DNA of 64,000 nucleotides from Nocardia vinacea (GTDB lineage Bacteria > Actinomycetota > Actinomycetes > Mycobacteriales > Mycobacteriaceae), in assembly GCF_035920345.1 (NCBI RefSeq), contig NZ_CP109149.1, positions 744,001 through 808,000 on the forward strand. Reading direction: 5' to 3'. A model generated the notes under the pieces. The model ran no database searches and was not told the origin of the DNA. It worked only from the letters and a program-made list of their open reading frames with translations. A program made the position numbers and the translations under genes. Below, one piece after another: positions 34,568 through 41,843 of this stretch. Position 1 is the first letter of the stretch, and each line of letters opens with the position of its first letter.

Positions 34568-35323
34568 ATGCAGATCGCCATCGTCGTCTATCCGGGTATG
34601 ACCGCGCTCGATGTGATCGGGCCGTACGAGGTGCTGCGGATGCTGCCTGGTGCGCGGCTGCGCTTCGTCTGGCACGAGCCGGGACCGATCACCACCGACA
34701 GCGGTGTGCTGTTGCTCGGCGCGACGCACTCCCTCGATGAGACGCCTTCTCCCGATATCGTGCTCATCGGCGGCTCGGGTCCCGCGACCGCGGCCACGGC
34801 GGCCGACGAAAAGCTGCTCGCCTGGCTGCGTCAGGTGCACGAGACCTCGACCTGGACCACTTCGGTGTGCACCGGATCGGTGATCCTCGCCGCCGCCGGG
34901 ATTCTGAAAGGTAAGCCCGCGACATCGCATTGGGCCGGTTTGCCGATGTTGAAGGCGCTCGGTGCCGAACCACGCGCCGAGGAACGAATCGTGCGCGATG
35001 GCAAGATCGTCACCGCCGCGGGCGTGTCCGCTGGAATCGACCTCGGGCTGTGGCTGGCCGGTGAGATCGCGGGCAAGGACCAAGCCGAGGCAATCCAGCT
35101 GATGATCGAATACGATCCCCAGCCGCCCTTCGACAGCGGCCATATGAGCAAGGCGAGTTCGGCGACGCGACGCAAGGTGACCGGCCTGGTAGGTCGGGAG
35201 GGTGTCGATCTGCTTACTGCCGATCCGCGTGCCGTCGTGCGGGAGGCGAGCGCCATCGCGAAGCTGTCCTGGGCGGCGACCATCGAGCGAGCCCGCGCGC
35301 GTCGACGGTTCGGCAAGCGTTAG
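34568..35323 (+). CDS. DJ-1/PfpI-family protein
   Basis: 251 residues. The DJ-1 fold is read from MQIAIVVYPGMTALDVIGPYEVLRMLPG, the substrate-site Asp/Glu near residue 16-21, and the nucleophile elbow TTSVCTGSVILAAAGILKG, followed by ATSHWAGLPML. This is the isonitrile-hydratase / AraC-N-terminal-like branch. The C-terminal 45 residues are a basic helical tail (RARARRRFGKR). GGGAGGGAAGG lies before ATG 34568. It is divergent from the sugar dehydrogenase. Its stop overlaps the stop of the convergent DUF1304 gene by four bases. The reaction is unknown. Confidence 0.87.
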   Translation: MQIAIVVYPGMTALDVIGPYEVLRMLPGARLRFVWHEPGPITTDSGVLLLGATHSLDETPSPDIVLIGGSGPATAATAADEKLLAWLRQVHETSTWTTSVCTGSVILAAAGILKGKPATSHWAGLPMLKALGAEPRAEERIVRDGKIVTAAGVSAGIDLGLWLAGEIAGKDQAEAIQLMIEYDPQPPFDSGHMSKASSATRRKVTGLVGREGVDLLTADPRAVVREASAIAKLSWAATIERARARRRFGKR

Positions 35324-35688
35324 TTGCTGCCCGCGATCAGCACGGCGACCAGGGCGATCGCTCCGGGCAGCGCTTGGACGAACAGGATCCGACGGTTCGC
35401 GGTCGCCGCACCGTAGATCCCGGCGACGACAACGCATGCGGTGAAGAAGATCATCGCGGCGAATCCGACCGGGTCCGAGGCGATGATGCCCCAGATCAGA
35501 CCGGCCGCAAGGAAGCCGTTGTAGAGGCCTTGGTTGGCGGCCAGAACCTTGGTCTGCTCGGCGAATTCGGCGGTGCTGCCGAAGGACGCGCGCACCCGCG
35601 GCGCGGTCCACAGGAACATCTCCATGACCAGGATGTAGATGTGCAGCAACGCCACCAGGCCGACCAGCACCTCGGCTACTACGCGCAT
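35320..35688 (-). CDS. DUF1304-family membrane protein
   Basis: 122 residues and four transmembrane segments. VVAEVLVGLVALLHIYILVMEMFLWT is the typical first helix with conserved His and Glu. The QTKVLAANQGLYNGFLAAGLIWG motif and a C-terminal GIYGAATANRRILFVQALPG also fit the family. Its function is not established. It shares a four-base stop overlap with the convergent DJ-1 gene. Confidence 0.88.
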   Translation of the reverse strand: MRVVAEVLVGLVALLHIYILVMEMFLWTAPRVRASFGSTAEFAEQTKVLAANQGLYNGFLAAGLIWGIIASDPVGFAAMIFFTACVVVAGIYGAATANRRILFVQALPGAIALVAVLIAGSN

Positions 35689-35731
35689 TCGATGATCCCT
35701 TCACACAGGTACGGCTCGTTGTCGAACCGGT

Positions 35732-35754
35732 GATCGTCCACAGGATGGACGATC
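35732..35754 (-). terminator. Hairpin terminator after the membrane Ser/Thr kinase gene
   Basis: A perfect 9-bp stem (GATCGTCCA / TGGACGATC) with a five-base loop lies 44 bases beyond the kinase stop and upstream of the DUF1304 start. Confidence 0.65.
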
Positions 35755-35797
35755 GGCGTCGAGTGCGTCGGAAGGCGCGCCCGACGAATGCCGCGCC

Positions 35798-37519
35798 TTA
35801 ATTCTTGTGCAGAGTGCCGGTGACATCGCCGAGCACACCGCTGAAACCGCCGCTGAAGCTGTAGGTGACCGAACCGTCCGGCTGCAGGATGACCTTCGAG
35901 GTCGACCCTTCGTCCATACACCCGCTCGCACCGCCGCTGAGCCGTGCCACGAAGGTGAGCTGGGCGTCGGTGGCATTGGTCAGACGTTCGGCGCGTTCGC
36001 ACCGACTGCGCGATGCCTGACCGGTATTGGCCGAGGTGGCGACCTCCTCGCCGATTTTCCCGTCGTGAATGGTCAGCTCGATATCGAAGGTGGCGAGCGC
36101 ATCCCTTGCCGTGCCGGTCCACTTGCCGACGAACGCTTCGGGTACCGCCGAATCCGTGGCCGCTGCCGAAGTGCTCGTCGCGGAGGTCTGACTCGTCGCG
36201 GTGGTCGTGGGCGCGACGGAGGTGACCACCGCCGAAGTGCTCACCGTCGCTGCGGAATCGGAGGACTTGTCGGTCAGTTGCGTGCCGATGAGGAATGCGC
36301 CGCCCGCGACGATGAGACCGACCACCACGGCCGCGACGGTCCATGCGGTCCGACGTGAACGACTCTTCGGCGCAGGCGGCGGGTAGTAGTAGGCAGGTTG
36401 CGGCCCCGACTGGTCCTGTGCCGGCGGATACGGCGCGTACACACGGCTCGAATTGGCTTGCGGCCCAGGGGGTCCGGATTGCCATGCGGTATTTCCGGAT
36501 TGCCAAGCCACCGTATCGGCCGCAGGCCGGGACAGCGCGTGGGGCGGTGTGTGTGGCCCCGAATTCGATTGTGGCAGCGGCCGCGAAATCGTCGCCGCCG
36601 ACCGCGCCGGATCCGGTCCGACCGCCTCGACCGGCCCGGATTCCAGATCGAGCAGCGCAACCGCCCGCCTGCTCACCTCTTCGAGCACCGGCGCGGGCAG
36701 CCAGCCGCCGCGTTCCGGAACCCCGAGTTCGGCAAGCTGATCGAGCAACTGCTGCGGTGTCGGGCGCGCCGCCACATCCTTGTTCAGGCACGCCGCGACG
36801 AGCGGCCGCAGCCGGTCCGGCACCGCCGTGAGCCGTGGCTCCTCGTACACCACCCGATACAGCATCTGCACGGTCTCGCCGGCGCCGAACGGCCCCTGCC
36901 CGGTCGCCGCGTAGACGAGCACGCCGCCGAGTGCGAATACATCACCTTCGGGTCCCATGGTCGGTCCGACCACCTGCTCCGGACACATGAATCCCGGTGA
37001 GCCGATGACATTTCCGGTGGTCGTCAATGCGCTGTCCTCGGCGGCGCGCGCGATGCCGAAGTCGATCACCTTCGGACCGTCCACGGCCAGCAGCACATTG
37101 GACGGTTTCAGATCGCGATGCACGATCCCGGCACCGTGCACGGCGATCAATGCCTCGGCCAGACCGTGCGCGAGCACCAGCAGCGTGTTCTCGCTGAACG
37201 TGCCGAACTGCTCGACCGCATCGGTCAACGAGAATCCGGCCACGTAGCCGGTCGCCAGCCACGGCGGCGTCGAATCCACATCCGCGTCGAGCACCGGCGC
37301 GGTGAACTTCCCGCCGACCCGCCGCGCCGCGGTGACCTCGCGCCGGAACCGCTCCCGGAACTCGTTGCCGATCAGATCCGGCCGGATCACCTTCACCGCG
37401 ACCGTGCGGCCACCCGCGCTGCGCCCGAGGTACACCCGGCCCATACCGCCCGCACCGAGCAGGCCGAGTAGCCGGTAGTCCCCGATCCGCATGGGATCGT
37501 CTGTGCCGAGCGGTCGCAT
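35798..37519 (-). CDS. Membrane-anchored Ser/Thr protein kinase
   Basis: 573 residues. The kinase domain spans ~14-275: LLGAGGMGRVYLG, Lys43 in VAVKVI, HRDLKPSN with catalytic Asp135, DFGIAR and an APE-like CPEQ. A proline- and glutamine-rich linker follows to ~400. Then come one transmembrane segment (TAWTVAAVVVGLIVAGGAFL), a Thr/Ser-rich stretch and an extracellular domain of about 100 residues (FVGKWTGTARDALATFDIEL, with two Cys residues). This is the PknA/B/AfsK-like layout, in which the outer domain senses a signal. It follows the BASS transporter gene by 66 bp and may be cotranscribed. ATG 37519 is the best start, with GAGG upstream at loose spacing. Confidence 0.9.
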   Translation of the reverse strand: MRPLGTDDPMRIGDYRLLGLLGAGGMGRVYLGRSAGGRTVAVKVIRPDLIGNEFRERFRREVTAARRVGGKFTAPVLDADVDSTPPWLATGYVAGFSLTDAVEQFGTFSENTLLVLAHGLAEALIAVHGAGIVHRDLKPSNVLLAVDGPKVIDFGIARAAEDSALTTTGNVIGSPGFMCPEQVVGPTMGPEGDVFALGGVLVYAATGQGPFGAGETVQMLYRVVYEEPRLTAVPDRLRPLVAACLNKDVAARPTPQQLLDQLAELGVPERGGWLPAPVLEEVSRRAVALLDLESGPVEAVGPDPARSAATISRPLPQSNSGPHTPPHALSRPAADTVAWQSGNTAWQSGPPGPQANSSRVYAPYPPAQDQSGPQPAYYYPPPAPKSRSRRTAWTVAAVVVGLIVAGGAFLIGTQLTDKSSDSAATVSTSAVVTSVAPTTTATSQTSATSTSAAATDSAVPEAFVGKWTGTARDALATFDIELTIHDGKIGEEVATSANTGQASRSRCERAERLTNATDAQLTFVARLSGGASGCMDEGSTSKVILQPDGSVTYSFSGGFSGVLGDVTGTLHKN

Positions 37520-37585
37520 CGCGAACTGGGGTCCTCTCACCTGACGTCGAACACGCAAAGGCTACCCAGGCCGCGCTCGGTTGCC

Positions 37586-38476
37586 CTAGCCGGTGGCGGC
37601 CGGAATCGGTGTGGGAGCCGCGCGGCGCAGCTGCCGCGCCAACAAGTATGCGGCGATGGCGGCGGGCACATTCATCAGCACCCCGTAGACCGCGGGCGGC
37701 ACCGCCATCTGCGAATTGTGCAGCACACTGGAGGCGACCGCGATCGCCAACGCGCCGTTGTGGATGCCGATCTCCATCGCCGAGGCGATCGCCTGATCGG
37801 TCTCCACCCGGAACAAGCGCGGCACGGTGTACCCGATGACGAAGCTCAGCGTCGACAACAGCAAGCTGAGGGTGGCGAGCTTGCCGATGTTCTCGGTCAA
37901 TGTGTCGAACTCGCGCCCCACCGCCGCCACCACGACCAGCAGCAGCACCACCGCCGAGACGATCTTGACGTTCTTGCGCATCCGCTCGGCCCAGTCGGTG
38001 AACCGGCGATGCACCCACATTCCCACCGCGACCGGGACCAGCACGATCGCGAACACCTGGGCGAACTTATCCGGCCGCAACCCGATCGCGGCGTCATCGT
38101 CCATGAACAGCGTGAACGACAGCGTGACCACCAGCGGCAGGGTGAAGACGGCGAGAATCGAATTGATCGCGGTCAGCGTGATGTTCAGGGCCACATTGCC
38201 ACCGGCGATATGGCTGAACAGATTCGCCGACGGCCCGCCCGGCGAGGCCACGAGCAACATCACTCCGACGGCCAGCGCACCCTCGAGCCGGAATAGATAG
38301 ACCAGACCCAGGCAAATCGCGGGCAGCACGATCATCTGGCACACCAGCGCGACCACCGCCGCCTTGGGATACCGCAGCACTCTGGCGAAATCGTCGACGG
38401 TCAAGGTCAACCCGAGTCCGAACATCACCAGCGCCAGGGCCAGCGGTAGGAACACGGCGAAAATCGTTGAACCCAT
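37586..38476 (-). CDS. BASS-family (bile acid:sodium symporter) transporter
   Basis: 296 residues and nine or ten hydrophobic segments. Family patterns are FLPLALALVMFGLGLTLTVDDFARVL at the start, LLVASPGGPSANLFSHIAGGNVALNITLTAINS at the sodium/substrate crossover, and EIGIHNGALAIAVASSVL near the end. Bacterial members move organic anions such as pantoate, pyruvate-like acids or bile acids with sodium. It is likely the first gene of a two-gene unit with the downstream kinase. Substrate unknown. Confidence 0.92.
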   Translation of the reverse strand: MGSTIFAVFLPLALALVMFGLGLTLTVDDFARVLRYPKAAVVALVCQMIVLPAICLGLVYLFRLEGALAVGVMLLVASPGGPSANLFSHIAGGNVALNITLTAINSILAVFTLPLVVTLSFTLFMDDDAAIGLRPDKFAQVFAIVLVPVAVGMWVHRRFTDWAERMRKNVKIVSAVVLLLVVVAAVGREFDTLTENIGKLATLSLLLSTLSFVIGYTVPRLFRVETDQAIASAMEIGIHNGALAIAVASSVLHNSQMAVPPAVYGVLMNVPAAIAAYLLARQLRRAAPTPIPAATG

Positions 38477-38644
38477 TCAGATCTCCTCATCAGGACTCGG
38501 ACGGATATCGACGTTATCTACTCACCGTCCGGGCAGCGACCCCACCCGTGGGAGTCCGGCCGCGGCGACCGCCGGATTCGACGATGCGATGATGGTGAGT
38601 GGAGCGCGATCGAGATATTCGTCCGACCTGAAGGGCTTTCCTCG

Positions 38645-39193
38645 ATGCAGATCTATCGGCTCGTTTTGCTCAGCCTCGGTATTGGACTCACCTGTGTGAC
38701 CGGGTGCGGCTCGGGCGATAACAGTGGCCGGATAACCGATTTCGACCCGACCACTACGGTGGCGACCACGTCGAGTGCTGCGCCTACGGCGAAATGCGGC
38801 GTCGACCTGACCGCACCGGTGATCGGTTCCGCCATCGCGACGCTGCCCGTCGATCCGCTTACCAAGGTGCCGTGGTCCACCGATCCGGCCGGATTCGAGG
38901 GCACCTTCGATCCGTGCGTCACACTGTCGGCCGTGATCATTACGGTTGAGGGCGCGACCGGCAGTTCACCGAATCAAGTGCTGCTGTTCCACAAGGGCGA
39001 GTTCGTCGGCACGGCGACGCACGAGAGTCTCGGGTTCACGTCACTGGATCCCGGACGCACGACCGATGACACCGTCGGCGTGACCTACAAGTCGCCCGGA
39101 AGTTGTAATGCCTGCCCGGACGGCACGCTGACGCCGGTCCAATTCCATTGGGATGGAAAGCAAGTCCGGACGATCGGGACGCCACCGAAATAA
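38645..39193 (+). CDS. LppP/LprE-type lipoprotein
   Basis: 182 residues. The N-terminus MQIYRLVLLSLGIGLTCVTG is followed by the lipobox Cys at ~21 and a Ser/Thr-rich linker. The mature domain has four or five Cys residues (AKCGVDLTAP, FDPCVTLSAVIITVEGATG, SCNACPDGTLTPVQFHWDGKQV), which fits the mycobacterial LppP/LprE group of unknown function. It is divergent from the BASS gene. Its stop is close to that of the convergent monooxygenase. Confidence 0.82.
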   Translation: MQIYRLVLLSLGIGLTCVTGCGSGDNSGRITDFDPTTTVATTSSAAPTAKCGVDLTAPVIGSAIATLPVDPLTKVPWSTDPAGFEGTFDPCVTLSAVIITVEGATGSSPNQVLLFHKGEFVGTATHESLGFTSLDPGRTTDDTVGVTYKSPGSCNACPDGTLTPVQFHWDGKQVRTIGTPPK

Positions 39194-39201
39194 CCGCAGG
39201 C

Positions 39202-40710
39202 TCATCGCATTATGCGATCCAGGGCTGCATGCAGCTCGGCGGCCGGATCGCTCGGCAGGCTCGGCATACGCCAGGCAATGATCTGATCGGGGCGCACGAG
39301 GAGTGCGCCGGTAGGGGAGAGGCCGACCGTGTCGGGCCAATCCTGGTCCAGCTCATGTACTTCCGGCGGTAGATGGGACTTCCATGCGGTGCCTGCTGGG
39401 CCGACCAAGACAGCGCAGGAGGTTCCGATGAGGTCGAGCGTCGAGCGCCCGTCGGTCAGCCAACGATGAGGCAGCCGGGTGCCGGGTTGGCCGGTGAGAT
39501 CGAGATGCGCCATGGTGTGCGTGCTGCCGTCGTCGATGAGTGCCCCCGCGCGGTAGCGATTGCCCAGGATCAGAGCGATCGGATCGGCGAGTGGCGTGGC
39601 GTCGGTGGCTTCGCGATTCATGGTGCGCAGGTCGGCGGTTCGGATGCTCGACTGGTCTGCGATGTACCAGCCGACCGGGTGGCGTTCGGTGTGGTAGGTG
39701 TCCAGCAATGCCGGATCGGCCTCGTCGCGCAGGACGGCCGCCAACTTCCAGGCGAGGTTGTGCACGTCCTCGATACCGGTATTCGCGCCCGCGGCGGCGA
39801 AGGGCGGCATGACATGAGCCGCGTCACCAGCCAGGAAGACGCGACCCGCACGGTATTGCTCGGCGACGAACATCCCTGGCTCCCAAGGCAATACGCTGAG
39901 CAGCTCGATCGGCATATCGGGAACACCGATGGCCGTTCGCAATACGCTCGGCCATTCATCCGGGGAACGGTCGACTCCCTCGGTGGTGGTGAATATCCAG
40001 CGCTGTACGCCATCGATCGAGGCGAAAGCTCCTGGCACATCGGCATTCTCGATCTGGCAGAGGTTGAATTCGCGGCCGCGCACCAGCTCGGTGAGATCGG
40101 CGCGGAAGTAGACATTGACGGCTCGGCCGAGCGTGCCACGACCATCGCGCGCAATACCGAGCCGCTCGCGGATCGGACTCGCCGCACCGTCGGCGGCAAT
40201 CAGATAGTCCGCGCGCAACCGCTCGACCGTGCCGTCGTCGGCGCGAATCGTGGCGGTGATGCCGTCGGGCTCATCGGCGAAGTCCGTTAGCTCGACGCCG
40301 AACCGCACATCGCAGCCGCGATCCACGGCGATGCGCCGCAGCACCGGCTCCAGCAGATCCTGGGCACACAGGCAGGCGGCCGCCGGGGTGATGGTCGACC
40401 AGTCCGGCACCCCGCCGGGCAGTGTGAAGGGGATCCGTTCGGCCTGCGCGAGCGTCGGACCGGCCGCGAAGTGCTGGTACGCCGCGAGGTCACGGGCCGC
40501 GTCCAGAACCTCCTGGGCAATGTCGAGCTGGCCGAACAGTTCCATGGTCCGGATATTGATGCGCCGGGCCTTGGGCTGCGGTGAGGTGGTCGGCCTGCGT
40601 TCGACCAGCACCGTCGCCACGCCCTGCCGGCGCAGGAACAGTGCGGCCGACAGTCCGACCAGTCCGCCGCCGACGATGAGAACACCAGGTGCGTGTACGT
40701 TGTACATCAT
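39202..40710 (-). CDS. Class A FAD-dependent monooxygenase (aromatic/polyketide hydroxylase type)
   Basis: 502 residues. The N-terminal GxGxxG FAD motif is VLIVGGGLVGLSAALFLRRQG, the DG-like element is DYLIAADGAASPIRERLGI, and the ribose-binding GD motif is GRVFLAGDAAHVMPPFAAAGANTGIEDVHNLAWKL. The C-terminal thioredoxin-like domain ends GALLVRPDQIIAWR, as in PgaE, aklavinone hydroxylase and rifampicin monooxygenase relatives. It should hydroxylate a phenolic or polyketide substrate with NAD(P)H and oxygen. ATG 40710 overlaps a tandem palindromic operator, and the divergent TetR gene is its probable repressor. Substrate unknown; drug inactivation is one option. Confidence 0.9.
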   Translation of the reverse strand: MMYNVHAPGVLIVGGGLVGLSAALFLRRQGVATVLVERRPTTSPQPKARRINIRTMELFGQLDIAQEVLDAARDLAAYQHFAAGPTLAQAERIPFTLPGGVPDWSTITPAAACLCAQDLLEPVLRRIAVDRGCDVRFGVELTDFADEPDGITATIRADDGTVERLRADYLIAADGAASPIRERLGIARDGRGTLGRAVNVYFRADLTELVRGREFNLCQIENADVPGAFASIDGVQRWIFTTTEGVDRSPDEWPSVLRTAIGVPDMPIELLSVLPWEPGMFVAEQYRAGRVFLAGDAAHVMPPFAAAGANTGIEDVHNLAWKLAAVLRDEADPALLDTYHTERHPVGWYIADQSSIRTADLRTMNREATDATPLADPIALILGNRYRAGALIDDGSTHTMAHLDLTGQPGTRLPHRWLTDGRSTLDLIGTSCAVLVGPAGTAWKSHLPPEVHELDQDWPDTVGLSPTGALLVRPDQIIAWRMPSLPSDPAAELHAALDRIMR

Positions 40711-40725
40711 GTGTACTTTGTACAC
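40693..40725. promoter_or_regulatory. Two tandem GTGTAC-N3-GTAC palindromes, candidate TetR operators
   Basis: GTGTACTTTGTACAC (40711-40725) is a perfect 6-3-6 inverted repeat. GTGTACGTTGTACAT (40693-40707) is the same motif with one mismatch, 18 bp centre to centre. They flank the ATG of the monooxygenase, so a bound repressor would block its translation start region and promoter. The divergent TetR gene is 120 bp away. Confidence 0.72.
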
Positions 40726-40756
40726 GAATGGTTGAATGCCCGGCAAGGAGGTGGCA

Positions 40757-40840
40757 GTGAGCGAGCTCAGCGAGCGAACCATCAACACAGCCGAGCACTC
40801 GCTCGTGCCGGAACCGAGCGCCGGCGAGGTGGAGGCATGA
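40757..40840 (+). CDS. 27-residue upstream ORF coupled to the TetR gene
   Basis: GTG 40757 is preceded by AAGGAGG at five bases. The peptide starts VSELSERTINTAEHS and ends PSAGEVEA. Its TGA overlaps the TetR ATG 40837 (ATGA). An in-frame ATG at 40736 would give 34 residues. The peptide is acidic and Ser/Glu rich, and I do not recognise it. It may only load ribosomes for TetR. Confidence 0.45.
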   Translation: MSELSERTINTAEHSLVPEPSAGEVEA

Positions 40841-40866
40841 GCGAGCGCCGGCGAGGTGGAGGCATG
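40815..40866 (+). repeat. Tandem 27-bp duplication carrying a start codon
   Basis: A 25-base identical segment, CGAGCGCCGGCGAGGTGGAG followed by GCATG, occurs at 40815-40839 and 40842-40866, a 27-bp period. Each copy carries a purine-rich ribosome-like site and an ATG (40837 and 40864), both in the TetR frame. Confidence 0.9.
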
Positions 40867-41595
40867 GGCGAGGAATCGTCGCCGCCTGGACCGTTGATCT
40901 GGTCGCTACCCGAACCGCCGGGCCGACCGACCACGACGTTGAGTCGGGCGAGCATCCTGCGTGCGGCATTGACCGTGGCCGATGCCGAGGGTGCGCGGGC
41001 ACTGACCATGCGGCGGATCGCCACGGCGGTCGGTGCGTCCACGCCGATGTCGCTGTATCGCTATGTCGGGAGCAAGGATGGTCTCGTCGACTTGATGATC
41101 GACGCCGTCTACGGTGAGATTCCGCTACCCGCAACACCTTCGGGCCACTGGCGCACCGCACTCGAAGAGCTTTCGCTGGCCACCTGGTCGGTGATCCAGC
41201 GACACCTCTGGTTCGGTGAACTCGTGCACACACGACCGCCGCTCGGGCCGAATGCGCTGTGCTACTTCGACTTCCGTTTCGCCCTCTTGGAACCCCTCGA
41301 TATCGCCGCCGACGATATGACGCTGATCACCGCCGCCGTCGACGGCCATCTCATCGGCGCCGCACTGCAACTCGCCGAGGAGAACCGCATGCGGGCCCGC
41401 TCCGGACTGCACACCGACGACGAGTTGGCCGCCGCCGCGCAACCGATGCTGGCGCCGATCCTCGCCGACGGTCGCTACCCGGCCTTCGCACGCTGGATCG
41501 CCGCTCGTACCACCACCGGTGGCGTAGACCCCGTCGAGTGGACGCTGTCCAGCCTGCTCGACGGCATCACCGATCGCCTCGGCCTGCCGAAGTAG
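40837..41595 (+). CDS. TetR-family regulator of the monooxygenase
   Basis: 252 residues from ATG 40837, or 243 from the duplicated ATG 40864. HTH: TTTLSRASILRAALTVADAEGARALTMRRIATAVGASTPMSLYRYVGSKDGLVDLMID. The rest fits the TetR/AcrR C-terminal domain (TetR_C_1-like; HWRTALEELSLATWSVIQRHLW), the group that holds tetracycline-type and drug-responsive repressors. It is divergent from the FAD monooxygenase with palindromic operators between, so a drug- or polyketide-responsive pair is likely. A longer GTG start at 40693 would translate through the operator and is rejected. Confidence 0.88.
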   Translation: MSERRRGGGMGEESSPPGPLIWSLPEPPGRPTTTLSRASILRAALTVADAEGARALTMRRIATAVGASTPMSLYRYVGSKDGLVDLMIDAVYGEIPLPATPSGHWRTALEELSLATWSVIQRHLWFGELVHTRPPLGPNALCYFDFRFALLEPLDIAADDMTLITAAVDGHLIGAALQLAEENRMRARSGLHTDDELAAAAQPMLAPILADGRYPAFARWIAARTTTGGVDPVEWTLSSLLDGITDRLGLPK

Positions 41596-41843
41596 GCCGT
41601 TGGCTCAGTTCGCGGCATCGAGCGGGAGGTGGCGCACGAGGATGTTGTCGGAGTCGTCACGGTTCGATAACGCCTCGGTGTGGGTCCAGCGAGTCTGCGG
41701 GGAAATCCGACGAACCGAATGGACCGTACCTAGCGGGAGATTCGCCAATGGATTGCTATGTGGTCGTCGCGCGTCGATCGGGCGATCTCGTCTGCATGCT
41801 GCGTACCAGCCGAGAGGGGATCACGAGTTTGTCGGGGCATGGA

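Noticed and set aside
40693..40836. GTG 40693 as the TetR start
   Set aside because: It would translate through the palindromic operators and adds 48 residues of unlike sequence before the HTH; ATG 40837 or 40864 fit the family.
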